Assembly (NCBI GenBank): GCA_900544865.1
Contig: UQXA01000051.1
Span: 1 to 10,991, forward strand
From: an uncultured Collinsella sp.
GTDB lineage: Bacteria > Actinomycetota > Coriobacteriia > Coriobacteriales > Coriobacteriaceae
Length of the DNA: 10,991 nucleotides
Reading direction: 5' to 3'
Shown in pieces: positions 1 through 6,432 of this stretch (position 1 is the stretch's first letter; each line of letters opens with the position of its first letter). The translations under genes were made by a program, and so were the position numbers. The notes beneath the pieces are model-generated. The model was not told where the DNA came from, ran no database searches, and worked only from the letters and a program-made list of their open reading frames with translations.

Positions 1-30
1 CGAGCGGGGGCTCCTATCTTTTTAGTGCCC
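1..30 (+). terminator. Possible terminator remnant at the left edge
   Basis: GAGC-GGGG-GCTC (2-13) can form a short 4-bp stem and is followed by a T-rich stretch (CTATCTTTTTAG). It may be the downstream end of a terminator for a gene left of the window. The stem is short, the loop is only four G, and the T-tract is interrupted, so this is weak. The rest of 1-147 holds no gene that I can support. Confidence 0.2.
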
Positions 31-91
31 TCGGATTGGGTCATAGTGTCTGTCGGTAACGAATCATCGGCTATTTCGTTGCTGGTCAATA

Positions 92-115
92 TAAGATATT
101 GGTTTGCGTTAAACG
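92..115 (+). promoter_or_regulatory. Putative lspA promoter -10 and leader motif
   Basis: TAAGAT (92-97, inside TATAAGATATT) resembles a -10 box, but no good -35 is seen 16-18 nt upstream. Four bases further on, GTTTGCGTTAAACG (102-115) matches 12 of 14 positions of GTTTACGTTACACG (1814-1827), which also follows a TAAGATAT in the glycosyltransferase leader. Its ends (GTTT...AAAC) form a small palindrome, so it could be a protein-binding site. Promoter assignment is inference. Confidence 0.3.
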
Positions 116-147
116 GAATTCGATTGTTCTGAGGGCAGGGGATTGAT

Positions 148-747
148 TTGGGTCGTACTGGGGATATGACGCCGCCTTTGCGTTGGCGGTTGGGTGTTGC
201 TGGTGGGGTGGCGCTGGTTGTGCTGCTTGTTGACCAGCTGACCAAGCTTGCGGTTCGTGCCGTGGGCGACGCTTTGCATGTGACTGTTATCCCCGGTGTG
301 ATCGACTTTCTATTTGTCCGCAATATCGGAGCCGCCTTTAGCATGGGCGAGGGGCATGGCATCGCGTTTGCCGTGCTGGCGTTGGCGGTCATTATCGCTA
401 TTGCCGTGTACCTCGTTCGTGCACCCCAGCTCGCCCATCTTGAGGTTGTGGGCATGGCGATGGTTGCGGGCGGTGCTATCGGCAACGCTATCGATCGTTT
501 GGCCTTTGGCTTCGTGACCGATTTTATTGCCACCACCTTCATCGACTTTCCCGTCTTCAATGTGGCCGATATCGGCATTACCGTGGGCGTTGTGCTCGCC
601 CTCTTCGGCTACATGTTCTTGAGTCCCGCGGCCCGCGAGGTTGATGCGACTGCCGAGCTCAATGCCCGTGATGAGGCCCGCGCTAAGCGCAAAGCCAAGC
701 AGCGTGGGGAGCGTGCCCGCAAGATTCGCGAAAGGAATGAGCGTTAA
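148..747 (+). CDS. lspA: Lipoprotein signal peptidase (signal peptidase II)
   Basis: Membrane aspartyl protease that cleaves the signal peptide from diacylglyceryl-prolipoproteins. The 199-aa product has the family motifs in order: VDQLTK with Asp29, RNIGAAFS with Asn59, GNAIDR with Asp116, and FNVADIG with Asp141. Asp116 and Asp141 correspond to the catalytic pair. Four hydrophobic segments are visible at about 13-33, 68-90, 97-115 and 143-160. The start is a TTG at 148, chosen because AGGGG at 137-141 sits 6 nt upstream; an in-frame ATG at 166 has a poorer site. Residues about 162-199 form an unusually long, highly charged, Lys/Arg-rich tail beyond the last helix. The stop codon shares one base with the rluD start (TAATG), so the two are surely co-translated. 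Confidence 0.96.
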   Translation: MGRTGDMTPPLRWRLGVAGGVALVVLLVDQLTKLAVRAVGDALHVTVIPGVIDFLFVRNIGAAFSMGEGHGIAFAVLALAVIIAIAVYLVRAPQLAHLEVVGMAMVAGGAIGNAIDRLAFGFVTDFIATTFIDFPVFNVADIGITVGVVLALFGYMFLSPAAREVDATAELNARDEARAKRKAKQRGERARKIRERNER

Positions 748-1760
748 TGGCCGACATCCATATTCTTGTTGCCGACGATTCCGCTGGTCAGCGTCTTGAC
801 GCCTATTTGGGCGCCAACGATGGCTGTCCCACGCGCTCTGCCTGCGCGCATCTGATCGAGGGAGGCGCCGTTGCCGTCAACGGTGAGACTTGTCTCTCTA
901 AAAAGTACGCCGTACGCGCCGGCGATCGCATCTCGGTCGACTTGCCCGAGCCGCACGACCCGACCGACGTGATTCCCGAGGCCATTCCCCTCGATATCCG
1001 CTACGAGGACGACTACCTTATCGTGCTCTCCAAGCAGCGGGGCCTGGTGTGCCATCCCGCCCATGGCCACGAGAGCGGCACCCTTGCGAACGCTCTGGTC
1101 TACCACTGCGGCATCGATCATCTTGGTACTGTGCAGGGTGAGGACCGCCCCGGCATCGTGCATCGCCTGGATCGCGATACCTCGGGCCTTATGCTCGCGG
1201 CAAAAGACGACGACACCCAGCGCGCGCTTCAGAATCTCATCCGCACGCGCACGCTCGACCGTCGCTATATCACGCTCGTTCACGGTCACATCGCCATGGA
1301 CGAGGGCACTATCAACACCGGTATTGCCCGTTCCACGCGCGACCGCGTGAAGATGGCGGTTTCGGATGACCCCTTTGCCCGTCAGGCCATTACGACCTTT
1401 AAGGTCCTCGAGCGCTTTGATTCCACGCGTTTTGACGACGGCTATACGCTCGTTGAGTGCCACCTGTTTACGGGCCGCACACATCAGATTCGCGTGCATA
1501 TGCGCCATATCAACCACGCCTGCGTGGGCGATCCGCTCTACGGCAAGTGCGATGCGCGTGCCGATCAGGGCCTGACCAGGCAGTTCCTGCATTCTTGGCG
1601 CGTTGCGTTCGATCATCCCGTAACGGGGAAGCGCATTGAGTGCCGTGACGAGTTGCCGTGGGATCTCGCTGCGGTTCTCGACGATCTGGCTCCGCGCTCG
1701 CTCGGTCGCACGGCCGTTGGAGATGAAATCGTTCCGCAGCTCGGTCTTCTCGAAGCCTAG
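747..1760 (+). CDS. rluD: RluD-type 23S rRNA pseudouridine synthase
   Basis: Converts uridines to pseudouridine in large-subunit rRNA. The 337-aa product has an N-terminal S4-like RNA-binding domain (about 14-65, with QRLDAYL and VNGE) and a RluA-family catalytic domain (about 85-300). The signature HRLDRDTSGLML (139-150) contains the expected catalytic Asp142. FTGRTHQIRVHM (241-252) and GDPLYG (261-266) are further conserved blocks. The ATG at 747 overlaps the lspA stop, and AAAGGAA at 731-737 is a usable ribosome-binding site. The adjacent lspA-rluD order is common in Gram-positive genomes. Family assignment is firm. Target specificity (helix 69 positions, as for RluD) is inferred from the S4 domain and context. 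The closest alternative is another RluA-family member such as RluC. Confidence 0.92.
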   Translation: MADIHILVADDSAGQRLDAYLGANDGCPTRSACAHLIEGGAVAVNGETCLSKKYAVRAGDRISVDLPEPHDPTDVIPEAIPLDIRYEDDYLIVLSKQRGLVCHPAHGHESGTLANALVYHCGIDHLGTVQGEDRPGIVHRLDRDTSGLMLAAKDDDTQRALQNLIRTRTLDRRYITLVHGHIAMDEGTINTGIARSTRDRVKMAVSDDPFARQAITTFKVLERFDSTRFDDGYTLVECHLFTGRTHQIRVHMRHINHACVGDPLYGKCDARADQGLTRQFLHSWRVAFDHPVTGKRIECRDELPWDLAAVLDDLAPRSLGRTAVGDEIVPQLGLLEA

Positions 1761-1778
1761 CCAGTATTAGGTGGTTTC

Positions 1779-1807
1779 TTGAACTCGGTAAGCCTGCGGT
1801 AAGATAT
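1779..1807 (+). promoter_or_regulatory. Putative promoter of the glycosyltransferase gene
   Basis: TTGAAC (1779-1784) is a good -35. Possible -10 hexamers are TAAGAT (1800-1805, spacer 15) or AGATAT (1802-1807, spacer 17). It lies in the 82-nt gap after rluD, just where a separate transcription unit would start. The leader then carries GTTTACGTTACACG (1814-1827), similar to a motif in the lspA leader. Confidence 0.5.
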
Positions 1808-1842
1808 ACGATTGTTTACGTTACACGTTGCTGGGAGCCTGC

Positions 1843-3138
1843 ATGCTCGCCTTTTTACAAACCAACACACCCATCGTGATCTTCAACCAGATTGTCGTCA
1901 CGCTGCTCACGGTCTGCTTTCTGTACCAGGTGGTCTTCTTTGTCATTGGCGCTCTTCGTGGCGAGGTCGCGCCTCCCAAGGCCAAAAAACTCCATCGCTA
2001 TGCCTTTTTTATCGCGGCGCATAACGAGGAAGCCGTAATTGCCAATCTCGTACGCTCCATCAAGGACCAGGACTATCCGTCCGAGCTTATCGAGGTCTTT
2101 GTCGTTGCCGACGCCTGCACCGACAACACCGCTCAGCTCGCACGCGAGGCCGGTGCCATTGTTTACGAGCGCAATGACCTGGCCCGAAAGGGCAAGAGCT
2201 GGGTCATGGACTTTGGTTTCGATCGCATTCTCAACGAGTATCCCGACACGTTTGAGGGCTACTTTATCTTCGATGCCGACAACGTTATCTCCCGCGATTA
2301 CGTGTCCAAGATGAACGATGCCTTTGACCAGGGCTTCCATGTGGTCACGAGCTATCGCAATTCCAAGAACTTCGGCAGCTCGTGGATCTCGGCTGCTAAT
2401 GCCACGTGGTATCTACGCGAGGCGCGCTTCCTCAACAACGCGCGCAATATCTGTAAGACGTCCTGCGCTGTTTCGGGTTCGGGTTACCTTATCTCGTCAA
2501 GCGTTATCGAGGGCATGCACGGTTGGCAGTTCCACACGCTGACCGAGGACATTCAGTTCACTACGTTCTGCGCTATTCACGGTATTCGCATTGGCTATGC
2601 GCCGGCGGAGTTCTTTGACGAGCAACCCGTGACGTTCAAGGCATCCTGGAAACAGCGTATGCGCTGGACCAAGGGCTTTTACCAGGTGTTCTTTACCTAC
2701 GGTAAGCATCTGGTCAAGTCGATGTTCCGCTATCATCGCTTTGCCGCCTACGACATGTTCATGACGATCGCCCCGGGTATGCTGCTATCGCTGATCTCGA
2801 TGCTCGCTAATGCGACGTTCTTGATTGTGGGTGGCCTTTCGCATGGTTTCTTGGCAACCGAAGTCGAGATGCAGGCGTGCGCCGCTTCGCTCATTATGAC
2901 CTTCGCCATGATGTATCAGACGTTCTTTATCCTGGCGCTGCTCACGACTATCTTTGAGTACAAGCATATTCACTGCGCGCAAAAGTGGCGCCTGGTGACT
3001 AACCTGTTTACCTTCCCGATCTTTATGTTCAGCTATATCCCCATCACGGTGGCCGCGCTGTTCCTGAAGGTCGACTGGGTGCCGACGCAGCACGCCGTCA
3101 ACGTTACCCTTGACGAGGTCATGCAAGGCGCCAAATAA
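1843..3138 (+). CDS. Membrane-bound family 2 glycosyltransferase
   Basis: Predicted to make or extend an envelope polysaccharide from nucleotide sugars at the cytoplasmic face of the membrane. The start is the ATG at 1843, preceded at 5 nt by GGGAG (1833-1837); an in-frame TTG at 1828 lacks a ribosome-binding site. The 431-aa product has an N-terminal helix (about 11-36), then a GT-A domain with AHNEE (59-63), VVADACTDN (Asp90 in the nucleotide-sugar site), FDADN (the DxD metal site, Asp144/Asp146), TED (234-236, likely catalytic base region) and QRMRW (271-275, the QxxRW motif of processive GT2 enzymes). Further membrane segments follow at about 307-335, 343-372 and 384-410. This architecture matches cellulose, hyaluronan and poly-GlcNAc synthase-like enzymes. 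The sugar substrate cannot be told from sequence, and no capsule or exopolysaccharide genes flank it. It appears to be a single-gene unit between a promoter and a terminator. Confidence 0.88.
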   Translation: MLAFLQTNTPIVIFNQIVVTLLTVCFLYQVVFFVIGALRGEVAPPKAKKLHRYAFFIAAHNEEAVIANLVRSIKDQDYPSELIEVFVVADACTDNTAQLAREAGAIVYERNDLARKGKSWVMDFGFDRILNEYPDTFEGYFIFDADNVISRDYVSKMNDAFDQGFHVVTSYRNSKNFGSSWISAANATWYLREARFLNNARNICKTSCAVSGSGYLISSSVIEGMHGWQFHTLTEDIQFTTFCAIHGIRIGYAPAEFFDEQPVTFKASWKQRMRWTKGFYQVFFTYGKHLVKSMFRYHRFAAYDMFMTIAPGMLLSLISMLANATFLIVGGLSHGFLATEVEMQACAASLIMTFAMMYQTFFILALLTTIFEYKHIHCAQKWRLVTNLFTFPIFMFSYIPITVAALFLKVDWVPTQHAVNVTLDEVMQGAK

Positions 3139-3146
3139 CCACCACC

Positions 3147-3191
3147 AAAACCACCGCAAAGGGGACAGGCACCTTTGTGGTGGTTTTTGCT
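3147..3191 (+). terminator. Strong intrinsic terminator with a GGGGACAGGCACC loop
   Basis: The arms at 3147-3162 and 3172-3187 pair over 16 bp (AAAACCACC..CAAAGG with CCTTTG..GGTGGTTTT, one G-U pair), with a 9-nt loop GGACAGGCA. The right arm runs into TTTTTGCTTTT. It begins 8 nt after the glycosyltransferase stop and so ends that unit. The inner part, AAAGGGGACAGGCACCTTT (3158-3176), looks like a recurring hairpin element rather than an ad hoc terminator; that is my recollection, not checked here. Confidence 0.85.
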
Positions 3192-3219
3192 TTTGCGATG
3201 CAGCTCGAGGAGGAGTCCG

Positions 3220-3642
3220 ATGGCCTATATCCCGTTTTGGATTTGCATCTTTGCCGGCGTGGCAATTGATGCCCGAGAGCGACGGTTTCCCAATGGGCTT
3301 GCCGGCGCATGTGCCGTGGCGGCGTTGGCGGGCGTTTGGCTCGACCTCGGTTTGAACACAGCGCTTGACCACGCCGGTCTTGCGGTCATCGTCTTCCTTG
3401 CCCTTGTGCTCACTGAGTCGCTCTGGCGGCGCCTTCGCCACGCCCCGGGCATCGGCATGGGGGATGCCAAGGCGCTCTTCGCGCTTTGCACGCTCGACCC
3501 TATGGGTGGCATCGTGGCATTTGCCGTCGCACTCCTGGCCCTGGCCCTCTCCTGCCTCTTCACAAAATCACGCTCCCTGCCATTGCTCCCGTTTTTGGTG
3601 CCGATTTTTGCCATAATCGAGGTCGTGGACTGCACTTTGTAA
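3220..3642 (+). CDS. Small prepilin peptidase-like A24 aspartic protease
   Basis: A 140-aa polytopic membrane protein with the two catalytic signatures of type IV leader peptidases: Asp17 in AIDARERRFPN (the DxxxRxxPN pattern) and Asp82 in GMGDAK (79-84). Such enzymes cleave the leader of type IV pilin-like precursors at the membrane. It lacks the N-terminal zinc/methylase domain of PilD, so it resembles the minimal CpaA/TadV form. Hydrophobic segments lie at about 1-16, 25-45, 50-66, 83-112 and 118-138. The ATG at 3220 is preceded by a strong GAGGAGGAG at 3207-3215; an upstream in-frame start at 3175 lies inside the terminator and is unlikely. No pilin, secretion ATPase or platform gene is present here, so its substrate is unknown. 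It probably shares a transcript with the dGTPase gene 31 nt downstream. Confidence 0.8.
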   Translation: MAYIPFWICIFAGVAIDARERRFPNGLAGACAVAALAGVWLDLGLNTALDHAGLAVIVFLALVLTESLWRRLRHAPGIGMGDAKALFALCTLDPMGGIVAFAVALLALALSCLFTKSRSLPLLPFLVPIFAIIEVVDCTL

Positions 3643-3673
3643 CCGATTGCGCATCCTTCTTAAGGAGCATGCC

Positions 3674-4921
3674 ATGGCAACTAATCAAGAAACGGCCGTC
3701 ATTAAGGCGCGCATGGACCGTATTCCCTCGGCGTTGTCGCCCGAACTTGTCGAGCGCATTGCCGCCGATCGTGCTTCGGGCTATGTCAACCCGTATCGTT
3801 GCAACGACGATCAGGTCATTCGTCGTATTGATCGCGCCGCCGACAAAGGCACGCTTATGCGTCCGGCGTTTATGCGCGATACCGAAAAGATACTTCATCT
3901 TCCGGCGTACACCCGTTATGCAGGCAAAACGCAGGTCTTTAGCTTCCGTAGCAATGACGATCTGTCACGCCGCGGTTTGCACGTGCAGCTCGTCTCCCGC
4001 ATTGCGCGCGATATCGGTCGCGCCCTGGGGCTCAATTGCGATCTGATCGAGGCGATTGGCCTGGGTCACGACTTGGGACACACGCCTTTCGGCCATGCCG
4101 GCGAGCGTTTCCTCAACGATATCTATCATGAGCGTACGGGGCGTTATTTTTTCCATAACGTGCAGTCGGTCCGCGTGCTCGACACACTGTACGGCCGCAA
4201 CATGTCGCTCCAGACGCTCGACGGCGTGCTATGCCATAACGGCGAGTACGAGCAGCGTGTGTTTGAGCTCTCGGACATGAGCTCCTTTGACCAGTTTGAC
4301 CAGACGGTTGAGGATTGCATTGCCACGGGCTATAGCGCAATTGGGCATCTGCGTCCCATGACGCTCGAGGGCTGCGTCGTTCGCATCTCGGATATTCTTG
4401 CCTACGTCGGTCGTGACCGTCAGGATGCGATCGCGGCGGGCCTGCTTTCGCCCGACGTTTTTGATGATGGCCGGGGCGGTGCCTACAACAGTTGGATCCT
4501 TACGCACGCTTCCATCGATATCGTTGAGCACAGCTATGGTAAGCCGCGCATCGAGATGAGCGAGGACCTGTTTGGGGAAATCCGCCGAGCCAAGCGCGAG
4601 AACTACGAGAAGATCTATAGCAAGGGCGGTATCGAAGGCGATTCCGAGGTGGAGCTGCGCGAGGCCTTCGAAAAGCTCTACGACCGTTGCCTGCGGGATC
4701 TAAATAGTGGTGACGAGTCCTCTTACATCTTTAAGCACCATATTTCGCGCATTGAGCAGCAACTTTCCTACTACGATCGCACCTATGCCTGGCAGGACGA
4801 CAAGGATCAAGCCGTGGTGGATTATATCGCGAGCATGACGGACGGTTATTTCTGCGAACTGACGAGCAAGCTGTTCCCGGGTCTAAAGTTTCCGCATCGT
4901 ACCTATATTAACGAACGGTAG
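3674..4921 (+). CDS. dgt: HD-domain dGTP triphosphohydrolase-like protein
   Basis: Predicted to hydrolyse dNTPs, classically dGTP to deoxyguanosine and triphosphate, controlling the dNTP pool. The start is the ATG at 3674, with AAGGAG (3662-3667) 6 nt upstream; a TTG at 3647 would lack a site. The 415-aa product carries the HD metal centre: His103, then GLGHDLGHTPFGHAGE with His132-Asp133, His136 and His141, and a later Asp240 in RISDILAYVGRD. FFHNVQSVRVL (159-169) and CHNGEYE (187-193) match conserved blocks of the dGTPase family. The length fits the shorter, non-enterobacterial dGTPase-like group. Preference for dGTP over other dNTPs is unproven in this group. Its last codons overlap the SOS box that precedes rarA. 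Confidence 0.88.
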   Translation: MATNQETAVIKARMDRIPSALSPELVERIAADRASGYVNPYRCNDDQVIRRIDRAADKGTLMRPAFMRDTEKILHLPAYTRYAGKTQVFSFRSNDDLSRRGLHVQLVSRIARDIGRALGLNCDLIEAIGLGHDLGHTPFGHAGERFLNDIYHERTGRYFFHNVQSVRVLDTLYGRNMSLQTLDGVLCHNGEYEQRVFELSDMSSFDQFDQTVEDCIATGYSAIGHLRPMTLEGCVVRISDILAYVGRDRQDAIAAGLLSPDVFDDGRGGAYNSWILTHASIDIVEHSYGKPRIEMSEDLFGEIRRAKRENYEKIYSKGGIEGDSEVELREAFEKLYDRCLRDLNSGDESSYIFKHHISRIEQQLSYYDRTYAWQDDKDQAVVDYIASMTDGYFCELTSKLFPGLKFPHRTYINER

Positions 4922-4925
4922 TTCG
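4912..4925 (+). promoter_or_regulatory. LexA (SOS) box upstream of rarA
   Basis: CGAAC-GGTA-GTTCG is a perfect 14-bp inverted repeat (extended by A/T to 16 bp, 4911-4926). It fits the Gram-positive and actinobacterial LexA consensus CGAAC-N4-GTTCG. It spans the dGTPase stop codon (TAG, 4919-4921) and covers the place where the -35 box would lie for the -10 at 4937-4942, an ideal position for repression. The next gene, rarA, belongs to replication repair. A 6-bp hairpin terminator is a poorer reading, as no T-run follows. Confidence 0.72.
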
Positions 4926-4936
4926 TATCCTTTCGG

Positions 4937-4942
4937 TATACT
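4937..4942 (+). promoter_or_regulatory. Putative -10 box of the rarA promoter
   Basis: TATACT preceded by CGG matches 5 of 6 bases of the -10 consensus. The -35 position (about 4914-4919, AACGGT) has no match to TTGACA and lies within the LexA box. Transcription would begin near 4949, giving a leader of about 35 nt. Confidence 0.5.
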
Positions 4943-4982
4943 GGTTAGTTGAAAACGTTTTTGATTGATGCACGGGATGGCT

Positions 4983-6332
4983 ATGGACGACCTTTTTTCT
5001 GCCTCGACGCGCGAGCGTTCCTTTAAAAATGCGCCGCTCGCGGTGCGCATGCGACCCAATTCGCTCGACGAGTACGTGGGCCAGCAAAAGGCCGTCGGTA
5101 AGGGCTCATGGTTGCGTGCCGCGATCGAGCACGACGTGCTTTCGAGCGTGATTCTGTACGGGCCGGCCGGTACGGGTAAGACGACGCTGGCCCACATTAT
5201 CGCCAACCATACCAAGAGCGAGTTTGTCGAGGTCAGCGCCGTGACGGGTACCGTGAAGGATCTTCGCCGCGTGATTGACGAGGCCAAGACGCGCCTGAAT
5301 ACCTACGACCGCCGCACCATCCTGTTTATCGACGAGATTCACCGCTTCTCCAAGTCTCAGCAGGATGCCTTGCTGCATGCGGTTGAGAACCGTACCGTCA
5401 TTATGATTGGCGCCACGACGGAGAATCCGTACTTCGAGGTCAACTCGGCATTGCTCTCGCGCGGTCGCGTGGTGGAGCTTGAGCATCTTAAAGACGAGGA
5501 TATCGCCACGCTTATCGAGCGTGCGCTCGAGGCGCCGCAGGGTTTGAACGGCAAGTTCTCGGCCGATGAGGATACGGTTAAGACCATCTGCACGCTGGCA
5601 GCGGGTGACGCTCGCTCGGCGCTCACGACGCTCGAACTTGCGAGCGAGATTGCCGTCACGCGTCCCGATACCGAGGGAACGCCAGCGCCCGTGGCGGGGG
5701 AGCGCTATCCCATCACCGTGGATGACGTGAAGATCGCCAACCCGCGTCGTGGATTTTCGTATGACAAAAACGGCGACATGCACTACGACATCATCAGTGC
5801 GTTTATTAAGTCCATGCGCGGTAGCGACCCCGATGCCACAATCTATTGGCTCGCGCGCATGATTGATGCGGGGGAGGATCCCAAGTTTATCGCTCGCCGT
5901 ATTATGATTCAGGCTTCTGAGGATGTTGGCAACGCCGACCCGCAGGCGCTTTTGGTGGCGCATGCCGCGTTTAAGTCTGCCGAGGTCATTGGCTATCCCG
6001 AGTGCCGCATTAACCTGGCTCAGGCTGCACTCTATGTGTGTTTGGCCCCTAAATCCAACGCGTGTGAGGCTTCGATTGATGCGGCGCTGGCCGATATCCA
6101 TTCTAGTGGGCTTCGCGAGGTGCCGAGTTATCTGCGCGATCGCCATCGCCCAGGCAGCGACGACTACGGTGTGTATAAATACCCGCACGATTATCCCGAA
6201 GGCTGGGTCGATCAGCGCTATTTGCCCGAAGGCTTGGAACGCGGTGCATTTTGGCAGCCTGCCGGCCGCGGTTGGGAAGAATGGCGCGTAGAGCAAAGTG
6301 AACGCGACCGCAGCGGGAATGCACCGAAGTAG
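4983..6332 (+). CDS. rarA: Replication-associated recombination protein A (AAA+ ATPase)
   Basis: RarA/MgsA-family ATPase that acts at stalled replication forks, related to clamp loaders and human WRNIP1. From the ATG at 4983 the product has 449 aa. Visible features are Walker A GPAGTGKTT (60-68, Lys66), Walker B FIDEIHRF (115-122), sensor 1 GATTENP with Asn148, LLSRGR (157-162, likely arginine finger), and a sensor 2-like DARSALTTLE. The C-terminal MgsA-type oligomerisation domain follows, with SAFIKSMRGSDPDA, QASEDVGNADP and YLRDRH. Nearby ATGs at 4968 and 4977 and a TTG at 4965 are also in frame. I prefer 4983 because GGGA (4974-4977) is spaced 5 nt before it and MDDLF resembles family N-termini, but the start is uncertain by up to 6 codons. 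A likely SOS box lies upstream, so damage induction is predicted. No terminator is seen before the next gene. Confidence 0.93.
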   Translation: MDDLFSASTRERSFKNAPLAVRMRPNSLDEYVGQQKAVGKGSWLRAAIEHDVLSSVILYGPAGTGKTTLAHIIANHTKSEFVEVSAVTGTVKDLRRVIDEAKTRLNTYDRRTILFIDEIHRFSKSQQDALLHAVENRTVIMIGATTENPYFEVNSALLSRGRVVELEHLKDEDIATLIERALEAPQGLNGKFSADEDTVKTICTLAAGDARSALTTLELASEIAVTRPDTEGTPAPVAGERYPITVDDVKIANPRRGFSYDKNGDMHYDIISAFIKSMRGSDPDATIYWLARMIDAGEDPKFIARRIMIQASEDVGNADPQALLVAHAAFKSAEVIGYPECRINLAQAALYVCLAPKSNACEASIDAALADIHSSGLREVPSYLRDRHRPGSDDYGVYKYPHDYPEGWVDQRYLPEGLERGAFWQPAGRGWEEWRVEQSERDRSGNAPK

Positions 6333-6374
6333 CTGCTGATAATTTTGTCCCACGTTGCTGCTCATGGCATGTTC

Positions 6375-6392
6375 GGTCCCCTTTGGGGTACC
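6375..6392 (+). promoter_or_regulatory. Inverted repeat in the sigma-operon leader region
   Basis: GGTCCCC-TTT-GGGGTACC is a near-perfect inverted repeat (one bulged T) about 40 nt before the first gene of the sigma operon. There is no following T-run, so it is not a terminator. Its GGGTAC half resembles a SigB -10 (GGGTAT), but no GTTT-type -35 is found at the right distance. It could be an operator; the operon promoter is otherwise not recognised. TGTATATC (6405-6412) is another weak -10 candidate. Confidence 0.3.
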
Positions 6393-6432
6393 ATGGAAAC
6401 CGTCTGTATATCGATTCCTTTGGGAGGCTTGT

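Noticed and set aside
744..1616. - strand open frame (290 codons) opposite rluD
   Set aside because: Antisense shadow of rluD, whose catalytic motifs are intact.
2785..3441. - strand open frame spanning the glycosyltransferase end, terminator and protease gene
   Set aside because: Runs through a strong terminator and two motif-supported + strand genes; composition is shadow-like.
4911..4926. The ACGAAC/GTTCGT hairpin as a dgt terminator
   Set aside because: Stem only 6 bp and no T-tract; the fit to a LexA box is much better.
6366..6391. A full SigB-type promoter (GTTTAA, about 14 nt, GGGTAT) for self-regulation of the sigma operon
   Set aside because: Only the GGGTAC half is present; no acceptable -35 at the required distance.
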